Assembly: GCA_965178125.1 (NCBI GenBank)
Contig: OZ237739.1
Span: 930,001-994,000 of the forward strand
Length of the DNA: 64,000 nucleotides
Direction of reading: 5' to 3'
From: Bilabrum cf. latius
Lineage: Eukaryota; Bigyra: Bicosoecida; Bigyra; Bicosoecida
In this document: positions 1-10,201 of the stretch, one piece after another
Layout: the number at the start of each line of letters is the position of its first letter
Numbering within the stretch: the stretch's first letter is position 1
The notes under the pieces: model-generated
The model's database searches: none
What the model was told of the DNA's origin: nothing
What the model saw: only the letters and a program-made list of their open reading frames with translations
Program-made: the position numbers and the translations under genes

Positions 1-1427
1 GCTACGCGAAGGCTGACCTCGGCGGTCAGGACAGTTCCTGCGAGGCTCGGAGCCTGCATGGTTCAGGGCGCTGGGACCGGGACACAGACGCATCCCATGA
101 AGACAAGAGCGCCCGGGGCAAGGTAGCCCGAGGTGACGCTGCATCTCCGGCCCTGCGGGCAGGCATGCCCGAGCTGACACCGCTTGCGGGACCGCGTGCC
201 ATGTCGGGGCACGAGGACGATCTCGCGCTGCCTGGCGCTGCCTCGCTCGCCTTGCCACCGGCCGGTGACGGTAGCAACGCCCAGCCAAGCGAGTACGCTC
301 GATCGGACGGTGGTCGCGAATCCCAATCCCCCGGGGGTCAGGCGCAGCCTTCCTCCAGATAGGACGCCCGATGGGGCAAGGGACTCCCGCACGGGCTGCT
401 GCAGCGAGGCGTGGCTCACGCAGTGTCCAGGACCAGCTCGTATGGAGCCAAGCAAGTGGCAAGGGCGGCGGCGGGGGCGGGTCCATCGCCCCAAACATCG
501 ACTGCAACGCCACCTGGCCCGAGTGGCAGTGACGTGCGCAGGCAGCGGAGTCGCTCTGTTGGCGAGCTGGGCCAGGCAGCCGCCGCGATCGGGCTGCGGA
601 TGGGTCGAATCCGGCACCGAGGGGCTGTCATGGAGGTGCCTGCGGACGAGTATGCCCTGAGGAGCGGGGCCGTTGCGTTCGGTATCTCTCTCACCGAGGC
701 TGTGCGGAGGCCGCAAGGCCCAAGCAGCGAAGGCGGTGCCGTGGGTGCTAGTACTGGCGTGTCTATAAAGGACCGCTTCGGCAGAAGCACAGGCGTGGGC
801 GCACGAGTAGTGGCCTAGCCTCAAGGCGATCCGACTGGCCTACTGGCCCCTACTGGGGACTCTGGTGCTCCTAACACCCATGCGGTGGCCGAGGGCTCAC
901 AGGGTGAAGGTGAAGGCTCCCTTGCCGGTGGAGGCTCCGAGGGCGGGTGCACCGAGGGCACGGGCACCAGCGGCGGGGAGCGGGCCACTTTGGCCACCAG
1001 CATGACGGAAGTGTCCAGGGTGTGGGAGTTTGCCGCTGGGGATCTAGGGGGGCGCGGTGATCCGGGGGACCAGGCGTGGACGGCTGCGTGGGCGGAGCGT
1101 GTGCTGGAGCAGCTGGAGGCGGTGCCGAAGCCTGTCCTGGTCCACTGCCAGACGGGCGCGGCGGCGTGCTGCGTGTGTCTCCTGCGAGCCGCGAGGAAGC
1201 TTGGCGCCAAGCCGAAGCAGGTGCACAAGTGGTCAAGGGATCTGGGTCACTCGCTTGCAGGCCACAGCGACCTTGAGCTCGTCGTTTCCGAGATCCTCAA
1301 GCCAGCGAACCCCGAGATCCTCAAGCCAGCGAACCCCGCGACAGCCGAGATCGCTGCTGCCAGTAGTGATGCCTCTGACGCAGCCAAGAGACCTGCGACC
1401 GGAGTGCGCCCCGTGCAAGGAAGCTGA
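1..1427 (+). CDS. Partial protein with phosphatase-like (DSP/BLH-type) domain lacking its catalytic Arg
   Basis: Frame 3 is open from the left edge of the window to a TGA at 1425-1427, crossing two in-frame TAGs (360, 816) read here as sense. The 5' end lies outside the window. Most of the protein is Gly/Ser/Pro/Arg-rich and unrecognised. The C-terminal part (about 1008-1290) resembles the small dual-specificity or beta-lactamase-hydrolase-like phosphatase fold: a strand ending in PVLVHCQTGAAA, then an amphipathic helix. In that family the P-loop is HCx5R; here the Arg position is Ala, so catalysis is doubtful (inference). An eight-residue tandem duplication (EILKPANP twice, around 1294-1340) follows the domain. 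The neighbour AK6 is convergent, 77 bp away. Fold call moderate; function unknown. Confidence 0.55.
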
Positions 1428-1504
1428 TCTAGTGTTGTGTGGTATACTAATGCTGTGTTATCTGCCTGCATGGCCATGATTGCTTGCAGTTTGCAGACTG
1501 TGCA

Positions 1505-2267
1505 TCAAGTCGACATGCCCGCAGATCCGCCCCCGGCCCCACCAGAAGCCGCACCCTCCGCTTCTGAGCTCTCAGCCGCAGCCGCAACAGGTTTGATTCC
1601 GGCTACTCTTCGTTTGTCTCGCTCGCCGCACCATGCCTTCACCCATGCCTTCAAGCGATCGATGTTCGCTCTCTGGTCGCCAATGCTCTCGCTTTTCACC
1701 GTATGAACGACACCTTCTGCAAATGCTTCCCTGGCCTCATCTTCACACACGTTCATGATTTCTGCCGTCACATTCTCTTCTACCTTTGTCTTGGAATAGC
1801 CCCGTGCCTTCAGCCGATCGAAAACCGCAGTGTTGCCAGCTTTCAATACTAGGACCAGATCGAACCATCGTTCTGGGAAAAGCTCGCTCGAATGGAAATC
1901 TACGATATTTCCTCCCTTGATGCCTGACATGGAAGGCTCCATTTCGTCAAGTAGTCTGTCTTCAGCATCCTCGTCGAGGACGTGAGTATCAAATGTTTTA
2001 TCAGTGCCGGAGTGAAACCCACCGGTCTTTACTAGCTCAGTCACGTTAAAGTGCGTAAATCCTGACTCTTTCTGCGAGCCTAGGAATATCGTCCACGGAC
2101 AAGCAAATGCATTTAGCTGGCACAAACTTTCGTCCCGGACAACTGCAACTTGAGCTTACGCTGACTGCTTCTGCCAGGGACGTCTTCCCAGTCCCTGGCG
2201 TACCCGTGATTAAAATATTTGGAAGATTTCTATGATCAGAGCCGTGACTGGGGAGTTCAGCGGCCAT
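1505..2267 (-). CDS. AK6: Adenylate kinase 6 / Fap7-like NTPase
   Basis: Two exons on the minus strand: 2267-2160 and 2071-1505, with an 88-nt GT-AG intron (2159-2072, phase 0). The product is 224 residues, ATG at 2267, TGA stop. The P-loop GTPGTGKTS lies near the N terminus. After the intron come THFNVTELVK, the HVLDED element, GGNIVDFHSS, FPERWFDLVLVL and a GYSKTKVEENVTAEI block, in the order expected of AK6/Fap7 (hCINAP). This family has adenylate kinase and ATPase activity and acts in late 40S subunit maturation in the nucleus and cytoplasm. An Ala/Gly/Ser-rich tail of about 35 residues extends beyond the usual end near residue 180. No in-frame TAG was seen. It is divergent from the next gene, with only 82 bp between the two ATGs. 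Confidence 0.93.
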
Positions 2268-2349
2268 TATGTGCTGATAAGAAGTGGATCGTTGCACAAC
2301 GGCAACTGCGAGCAAATGGGGTGACGAGTTCTTGCTTCAAGTTGCTACA
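2268..2349. promoter_or_regulatory. Very short shared spacer between divergent genes
   Basis: Only 82 bp separate the minus-strand AK6 ATG and the first plus-strand ATG of the trefoil/GH38-like gene. Any promoter must be shared, or overlap 5' UTR or coding sequence. I recognise no specific motif. Confidence 0.3.
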
Positions 2350-5300
2350 ATGGCAATCATTCTCGCCCAGAGCTACCGAAAAATGCTAACAATGTGTGGG
2401 TTCATGCTTCTGTCTATCGCAGCGTTGCGATCCGTGTCGGCCGCGGCCTCGGGAGCCTGTCCTGGTACCCCACCACCCGTAGCTAGCCGGCAACCATGCT
2501 GGTCTTGGGTTTTGGACGACAATGAGGACGGATGTATTGCCCGTGGGTGCTGTTGGGACTCGAAGTCCGGAATTAATCCTTCAAACTCGTCTGGGCATCC
2601 TATCTTGCCAATGTGCTTCGTACCGCCGGGCGAGAACTTCCTGCCTGTCGCAAAGCTGCACGTGATTCAAGGGTGCCATTTTGATGCTGGATTTGCCGAT
2701 ACGATTCAAGGGATTGTTGGGGGAAGGTGGTTTCAGCAATTTTTCCCACGGGCAGCGGCAGTGGGATCGCAGTTGCACGGTAACAGCAGCACGCCAGCCA
2801 AGCTACGGTTTACGGCCCAGTCCTGGGTCGTTTGGCTCTTTTTGAACTGCCCGCCATCGGCTGGCCTGCAGTGTCCCAGCATTGAGCAAATTCAGCAGTT
2901 TAATGCTAGCGTGAAGGCTGGCTATATCACGTGGCATGCTCTACCGATGAACTTCGAGCCCGAGCTGATGACTGCCGGCATGATCGATGCCGCGATCCAG
3001 CTCACGCATCGTCTCGATGACGACTTTGGCCTTCCTAGGAAGACGGTGATGTCACAGAGAGATGTACCTTTCCTCACCCGTGCCGCGATTCCTGCCCTCG
3101 TTCGCAACGGCGTCGACGTTTTGTCGGTGGGCGTGAATGGGGGCAGCACGCCTCCGAACCTCCCGCCTGCTTTCCTGTGGAGGGACGTGCCCAGTAATAC
3201 CTAGGTACTCGTGCTTTTACTGCAGGGGGGATATGGTGGCATTCATCTGTGGAAGACGGCGCCGTTCACGCCAGTCATGCTGCCTGGTTTTGGTGAAGCC
3301 GCGGTCGTGGACTGGCGGGGCGACAACGCGGGGCCGCCGCCAGAGGCAGCAGATCTAATCGAAGACTTTAGCACGCTGCAGCAGCAATTCAACGGATCAT
3401 AGATCGTTCCATCGACCTTTGAGGATTTTGCAGCGGCGGCACGAAGCTTCTACAGGGTGGGGCGACAGGGCCCCACCTCCAGCTCGCAATGGGGTGCTTC
3501 ACCCCGTACGCTGTCCGGCTTCGTGCCCGGCACAGAGGAGTCGACTCCCGCAGTGCGCTGGAACGTGAGCCTCCCAATCATCACGTCCGAGGTGGGAGAC
3601 ACGTGGATCTACGGGGTCCCCAGCGACCCCGTGAAGGTCGCGCGTATGCGTGCAGCCCACCGTTCCAGACAGGCCTGCTTGTTGTCGGGTGCATGCAGCA
3701 TCGACGACCCGAAGCTCTTCAATGCAACAGCCTTTCTGCTCAAGAACAGCGAGCACACTTGGGGCCTAGACCACAAGACAGTCCTTTCGCCCGTTGATGA
3801 GGTGCTCCACCAGAACTGGTCAAACGCCGAGTTTCACGCAATCGCGAGAGGGCTGCCTCCGGCCGAAGACCCTCACCAGCTCACGGAGAAGTACCGGAAG
3901 CTGGCTCGCTCGTGGACAACCCAGCGTGACTACGGCCTAACGTATGCGCTGGATGCGTTGGGAGAGGACCACCCGCTCACTGAAGCGATTCGTGCGGCGT
4001 GGGCGGAGCAAGTGCCGTCGGTTCCACCGCATAGCTCATCACCAGGCCAGTCGCATCCGCAGTCGACAAGAGGCCAGCTTTCACAAAATGCCCCCAGTAC
4101 CTGCGATGAATCCGTTGAATCGGCTCGATTCTACGATCTTGGCTTCCGATGGAAGGTTGGCGTGAACCAGTCTACCGGAGCCGTGTGCTCGCTGCTCGAT
4201 GTGGCCACTGGCACAAACTACGCTGGTGCCTCTGGATGCTCAGCTGGGGGTTCAAGCAACCGTTCTGCGTCTCTGTTTGCTCCACAGTACATGACGTTGG
4301 ATGCCCTGGACTATGGTCTGTACGAGCTCCTCTACAACTACCTGTGGGTGGTCGATTTCATCGTCGGGGACGACTTCGACGACCAGACCAAGCAGGGCAT
4401 CGACAAGTACAATGCCACGGCCGCGCTGCACGACACCGCCTTCTTGGGAGCTTGGATCAGCAATTCTTCTTCGGATGGCAATTTTCTCAAGGAACGGTCT
4501 GCATCCGCCACGGGCAAGACCACCTTCAGGCTCGACATCAAGATGAGCCTGCCAGACGATACCGTGGTGCTAGCGGGGGGGTTTCAGTCGCTCTGGCTCT
4601 CACTCACGGTGGAAGAAGCGTCAGGTGCTTGCGTAGGCAGCGGTGTTAGCTGTAATGTTGATCAAGGCACACTACCACCAAACATCTCGGTCACTCTGCA
4701 GGGCTTCAACAAGACTGCAACGCGCATGCCGGAGGCCTTGTTTCTGCGCATCAGCCCAACCGTCGGTTCTGACACCTCGAACAGGCATCATTCCGATGCG
4801 TCGTTGCCGTCATGGATCCGCGGTGCCGGATGGTGCATGGAGAAGCTAGGCAGCTGGATGCAGTCGTGGCCCATACCGTGGGGAGGCTCCACTCGGCTGC
4901 ACGGAGTGTCGGACGGCGGCGTGGCGTTCCTTCGCTCTGTGGAGGAGAATGGACGTTTCGATGGCCCCGACGAACAGATAATCGACACGTGGGGGCGAGT
5001 GATAGACCGTGCGAGAGCTGTCGGGTCGTCTGCCGCCAACGGCCGGCCCGCTGCGGGCGACGCAGAGGCTCGGCTGCGGTCGTACACCCCTGCGGACGGG
5101 GACAAGTGGCTGAATGGCAGCCTAGTAGCTGGGTCCATTCAAAGCCTTGAGGCAGATGCGTGTCATGCAGCCCTTTCGCAGGGCGCATTGCACGAGGCAG
5201 CGCAGCCCCCCGCCGCCGGATCTTTCAAGCTTGAATCGTTGGACGCGGCCGTGGTATCGTTCGGGCATCCCACCACGTTTGCAGTCCCAACGAATCTACC

Positions 5301-5454
5301 GCCAGACTTTGAAGGTGGGGGCTCTTCCTTTTTGCTCCTTTCCAACGCTTGGGGTACCAACTACGTTAGCGTGAGCCTGGGACAGCCCATGCCGCAGGGG
5401 GGCCCACAGGAGAGTGACATGAAGTGGAGGTTCAAATTCGTCCCGCTTAATTGA
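2350..5454 (+). CDS. Secreted trefoil-domain, GH38-like (DUF5054-type) glycosidase homologue
   Basis: One frame from ATG 2350 (alternative ATGs at 2383 and 2392) to TGA 5452-5454, 1034 residues, with TAGs at 3202 and 3400. A hydrophobic signal peptide (CGFMLLSIAALRSVSA) is followed by a P-type trefoil module (about residues 37-90) with closely spaced cysteines including GCIARGCCWD. Next comes a catalytic-barrel-like region that starts with the HxDxG element GCHFDAGFADT, as in GH38-like mannosidases and DUF5054 proteins. QRDVPFLTRAAIPAL and GVNGGSTPPNLPP are further blocks I recall from that group. A C-terminal beta-rich region ends at SLGQPMPQGG. Many N-glycosylation sequons fit a secreted or lysosomal protein. 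Substrate cannot be told from sequence. The 3202 TAG lies just after FLWRD, where relatives usually carry a polar or acidic residue. Confidence 0.72.
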
Positions 5455-5814
5455 AGCACAGCCCAGTGGTTGTTTGGTTTTGACTTACCAGTACACCTCG
5501 CCGCGGGCGTGATGCTCACCCATAGTCTAACCACTGATGGCAACCTACGAACATTAGGATTTGAACCTGCGCGCGCACAGAGCACGTTCACTTAGCAGGC
5601 GAGCCTGGGCCGGCTGAAACCTTTGTTGCGTGCAGTATTCCACGCAGACCTTTCCCGAGCTTTCGTGATCGATTCCAGGCTAGCATAGCAAAAATTTGAA
5701 ATCGGTAGCCTGTGTATTAACATTCACATTCCATCATTTCGAGTTGAGCAGCCAGTTACATTTCATTGAAGCAGATACTAGGCTGATAGTTTGGACGCTA
5801 TTCGATTTCGTCCC
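5455..5814. other. Intergenic spacer, 360 bp
   Basis: There is no plausible coding frame between the TGA of the trefoil gene and the ATG at 5815; a TGA at 5767 closes the downstream gene's frame upstream of its ATG. The only structure I see is a minus-strand tRNA-Ser-like sequence in the first half (listed separately). The right half is AT-richer and would hold the 5' UTR and promoter of the CUB/TSP1 gene. Confidence 0.6.
5546..5631 (-). tRNA. tRNA-Ser(GCU)-like sequence, probably degenerate
   Basis: Read on the minus strand, a T-loop core GGTTCAAATCC is preceded by a serine-type variable arm (GTGCTCTGTGC) and an anticodon-loop-like CTGCTAA with a four-pair stem, which would give anticodon GCU. 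Possible acceptor strands pair over seven bases only if one C is bulged. The D-arm (AGCC/GGCT) has a very short loop and an over-long linker, and the T-stem has two mismatches. A pseudogene or chance mimic is therefore as likely as a working tRNA. It is not the suppressor needed to read UAG. Confidence 0.3.
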
Positions 5815-8800
5815 ATGCTCCCGCTTTTGCTGATAGGGCTCGCATCAATCGCCACGGGTGATAGTGTATGCGATGTTGGGCCAACTATATTATCCTCCGC
5901 ACAAGGTACCATGCAAGCAGTCGACAAGAGGAATTTTGGGGACCGCAACTGCTCGTGGCTGATTGATCCAAGCCTGGAACCGAGCTCACGCACTCGAATT
6001 CAGCTGTCATGGAAAGCGCTTGAGCTAGTGAACGATAAAGACAAGCCGTTTCCGCCTGGCTACCAGCCGGGGCCGGATGGAGCCTTTCTTGGGGATTGCC
6101 CGTTGGCGTCGATTGAGGTGTATGCGATGAGAAACGTGTCGGCAGACCGGAGCACGCCCTTGCGGGGCATGCAAGGTCGAGTTGCGTCAGGTAACGGTGA
6201 CATTATCATGCGAGTATGTGGGGAGTTAGTAGACCTTGACGCCCGCATCATGGATATCGGGGTGATCGCCCCAGCGGTCAAGGTAGTGCTCCGGTCCACA
6301 GCCCAGGCTGCGATGGCCGTTGATTTTGCGCTAGATTGGTCTGCTACTACGATGGATCCCGGCCCATCACAAGAACCGCAGCCGAGCGCCGACCCAAGCC
6401 CGCCCCCAGACGTGCCAGGCAGCTGCAAGCTGAGTGACTGGTCCGACTGGGGCGCATGCAACGCGGGGTGCGGCATGGGCAAGTAGATCCGCACCAGGGC
6501 CGTTCTGCAGCACGGAGAACCAGGTGCGCCCGCATGCGGCTTTCTGGTCGAAGAGTAGGACTGCCTCGTGCGACCCTGCAATAGCTTGGACGAGGACAGG
6601 AGCTGCTCCTTCCTCGACTGGAACCCGTGGGGCAACTGCACGATGTCGTGCGGTGCGGGTACGAGGCTGCAGACTAGGGACCTGGTCGAGCCGCGGCTGG
6701 GTGCAGGCACGTGTGGACCCATGTACAGGACGAGTGACTGCAATATGAATCCGTGCGAAGAGTTTTCCCCTTGCGAGGCCACCAAGATCATCGAGGGTGA
6801 GGCCTCCGGCGTGGTGCAGATCGGGCACCCCTCCTCCAGCGAGCCGGGTGGGAGTGGCTCGGCGCCGGTGCCCCCTTCTTCAACGTGCGAGTGGAAGATC
6901 ATGGGCAGCTCCTCGCAAGACATCAAGCTGGTTTGGGACTGGGTAGAGATGCCCGTCGTGTTCAACGGGTCCTGTAACCTGCTCACCACCGGAGAGGTCG
7001 AGGCACTGGCTGGCTCCTACAACGGAAGCCTCGACGAAATTGACGCAAGATGCGCCGTGGCTCCTCTCCCGCAGCCACCCACACTCCCTGGCCGCACGGT
7101 CCGCACCTCTGGTGCCACCGAGCTGGTGCTCCGTCTCATCACGCCATCCACAGAGGGTGCTTGGGGCTTCAAGGCTAGCTTCGAGCTCGTGTCTCGAGTG
7201 CAGCCCTCCCATGCCCCCGAGCCCCCCGTAAACTGCACCCTAGGGAACTGGACGCAGTGGTCTGAGTGCAGCGCGGAATGCGGTGAGGGAGTGCAGACCA
7301 GGTCCCGGCCGATCGTCGCCCCCGCCAGGCATGGCGGCTCCTGCCCAGGCCCGCTTGATGAGACCCGGCCCTGTGACGCGGGACCCTGCGGCCACAACTC
7401 AACGGACACCGATTGCATGGTGGGGCCGTGGGGAAACTTTTCATCCTGCTCTAGAGAGTGTGGGGGCGGGATTCAGACCCGCATTCGTCACGTGCTTGTG
7501 CCGTAGAGTGGTGATGGGGCAGCTTGCCCAGCCCTCAACGAAACCAAGTCGTGCAACGATGAGCCTTGCGACCCAACCGGCAGCGATGACGACCCGTGGG
7601 ATCCCAGCGACTTGCCGAGCGCCTGTAGATTTGCTTCCACAGGACGTTCCGAGGCCGTTCACGTCGCCGAGTCCCGCGTGGCAGTGCTTGCTCTCGGCGA
7701 CTACTCCACGGACGGCTCCCCGCCGAAGCACCGCTCCTACCCACAGAACGCAGACTGCGTCTGGTCGGTGACGTCGAGAAGCTACGAGCATGTATGGTGC
7801 CAGCTGGAACACATGAGCACTGCCGTATCTGCCAACTGCGAAGAGGCTGGCGTTGAGATGTGCGATGGCACATACACCGACTGTTCCCCGATCGGTAGAC
7901 CGATTTGTGGCTCGCTCTCTTCCAACATGGTAGCTTACAACGCGACAGGACGTCTTCTTACTGTCCGGTTTTCGTCTGGAGATGAAGTGCCTGAAGGCAA
8001 AGGCTTCAAACTAGTGTGTGGCGCCAGTGTTCCAGTCTACGAACCTCCTGCGAGCCCTGAAGACGCGGCGGTCACGATGCAGATAGGAGTGGACCAGCGA
8101 TTTGAGCAGAACTGGAGGAGGTCCAATCCGGACGGATCTACCAAAGAGCTCACCCATGCGATGGCGACTGGGTTGCAGCGTGACATCATGAGCGTGCTCT
8201 CAGTTGCCTAGTACCGGGTCGCCATCCCTGAGAGTTCCATAGGGCGAACCGATGCGCAATAGGGCATTACTGCTGAAGTTGCGGTACAGCTGCTGCCGCA
8301 AGCTGTGAACACCGCGGTGACCCTGGAGACATCACAAGAGCTGCTTCGGCGACTCCTGGTTCTAGTTGCAGAGTGCCCCGTTGAGGATGGTTCGGATGAT
8401 TTGTGTCCGGAAGGAACCGGGCTGTACGCTGCTAGTCGGTCAGTGTCCAAGTATTTGCAGCCGTTCGTCCCGAAAATCGAGTACGTATCGCCCGCCCAGA
8501 TCGAGCTGAGCACGCAGAGCATCACGCAGCAGCTGCCGAAAGGGGATCGTTCGAAGGCGTCCAGTCAACGGGAAGTCGATGTGCAGGTGTCCAATGGAGG
8601 AGGCCAAACGCTCGTCATTTCAGACATGCGGGTGCTATACCAGGACTCTTCGTCCACGCCGCATTTTTTGACACTTTCGACAGACATGCTTGAAGTTCCT
8701 GCCGGCGAGCACAGGTCATTCAAGGTCATCTTTGACCCTGAACCGGTCCCCGTGTCCAACCCGGGGCCCCTGTTCGCAGTGGTGGAACTGCTTCACCCCG

Positions 8801-10005
8801 TAGTGGATGGACCGCACGCGGTAGCTTGCGAACTTTCGTTCGAAGGCGTGGCCCCAGCTCCCACCAGCGAGCCCCAGGCATCACCCAGCCCGTAGCCAGG
8901 CACGAGTCCCAGCCCCAGCCCCGGTGCTGGCGGCTTAATGCCCGTATTTGACCTCACTAGCATAGCAATCGGAGCAGGCGGCGTCTTTGCGCTGCTAGCA
9001 CTCGCCTGCATGGGATACTGCGTTTGCTGCGGGCCTTGCAAGGGCAAGTGCTGCGGCGCCAAGAAAACCGGAGTGGGTGGCAGCGGGGGTGCTGGGAGCG
9101 GCGGCTCCAACGGAGGTCGTGCAAACTCCGGTGGGTCCTCAAGGGGCGGCCGGGACCGTGGTAGTGAGGATGAGGGTGCGCTGGCTCGCGGTAGGAGCAT
9201 TGGAAGCGACTTAGGTGCGCTGGATGGGCCCACCACTGGCGACTCCACTCGCAGGGATGGGAGGAAGGATGGTGGCGGTGGCATTGAGCTAGGAGATATC
9301 GGCTTGACTGGTGCGACTTCTTCTAGTGGTAGGGGCGGAGACGGGGTGTTCGGAGGGGGCGGTGACAGGCGTGGTAGCGGAGGTGGTGCAAGCGCGAGCG
9401 GAAGGAACGGGGGCTTTTCTGTGTCTGTGCCGCCGATGCGCCCAGGGGCTGAGACCGCGTTCAAGGCCTCGCTAAGCGGCGGCGGATCGAATGGAAGCCA
9501 CGGCTTTGGTGCGTCGTCGAGCTCTTCCGTAGCGTCTGGGTCTGGGTTCGGCGGCAGCGGAGGCGGTGCCCTGGGCGGCCTGTCCCTTGGATCGGGGTCT
9601 TCTCCTTAGGCCCAGGCCCAGGCCCAGACGATGCGGCTGCAAGCGACAGCATCGCTGGCTCCGCAGGAATTCGAGACGAACTGGGCCCAGCTGCACACCC
9701 TGTCCCTTTGGGGCGGCTAGATGCGGCCGGACGCGGCTGCCTCCGCGGATGCCCTCGAGAAAGCCTTGCAACCCGCCGGGATTCTGTGCATGGCGAGCGG
9801 CGAGATCAATGGGGTTCACAAGCACTTCTTCTTTGGGAAGGACGAGAATGGCTCGACTCCGGCAGAGCGGCTGTACATGGCAGAGGCATCAGTCACGCTC
9901 GCGAGCGGCAGGCTCTCCGTGGTGATCAAGGGGCAGGGGCCGTCGTCCCAGCAGTTCGTCAGCGAGTTCAAACGGAGGGTGAGGGGGCTGCTTGCATCTG
10001 AATGA
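5815..10005 (+). CDS. Type I membrane protein: CUB + TSP1 ectodomain, cytosolic beta-adaptin-ear-like domain
   Basis: Single frame, 1396 residues, with eight in-frame TAGs (6484, 6544, 7504, 8209, 8260, 8893, 9607, 9718) and a TGA stop. ATG 5815 starts a signal peptide (LPLLLIGLASIATG); a TGA at 5767 closes the frame upstream. Order: CUB-like region (about 25-190), two TSP1 repeats (203-320), second CUB-like domain (320-465), two more TSP1 repeats (475-585, WTQWSECSAECGEGVQTR and similar), third CUB (603-740), a region with SEA-like features, an Ig-like strand-rich stretch (920-1010), and a transmembrane helix near 1047-1070 ending in CMGYCVCCGPC. The cytosolic side is Gly/Ser-rich, then an (AQ)3 run and a terminal domain (about 1274-1396; FETNWAQLH, GVHKHFFFGKD, SVTLASGRLSVVIKG). 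That domain resembles the C-terminal subdomain of beta-adaptin appendages. An undetected intron or separate promoter in the Gly-rich part could split the gene. Confidence 0.75.
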
Positions 10006-10201
10006 TATATTATTGATTGTTTCTACATTCAGGCTGCCGTTTTGATCGCGAAAGCATCGGTGAGTTAGGCACAGGACCTTTGTGGTTGCGACCGCTTGCG
10101 ACCACTTGCGAATCCAACAGCAACATCCAAAATTTGGATAACGCAGCTATTCTCTGCGTGAACACCACACGTTTAACACACATCGACCCTTGTGCGGTCC
10201 G

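Noticed and set aside
2284-5454. Reading the TAG-broken frames as pseudogenes or many small genes
   Set aside because: Every break is TAG, never TAA or TGA, and conserved domains continue in the same frame across the breaks in unrelated genes. Decay would produce all three stops and frameshifts.
8793-9464. Pro-rich minus-strand ORF of 223 residues
   Set aside because: It is the antisense of the Gly/Ser-rich linker of the CUB/TSP1 receptor; its composition is explained by the complementary strand.
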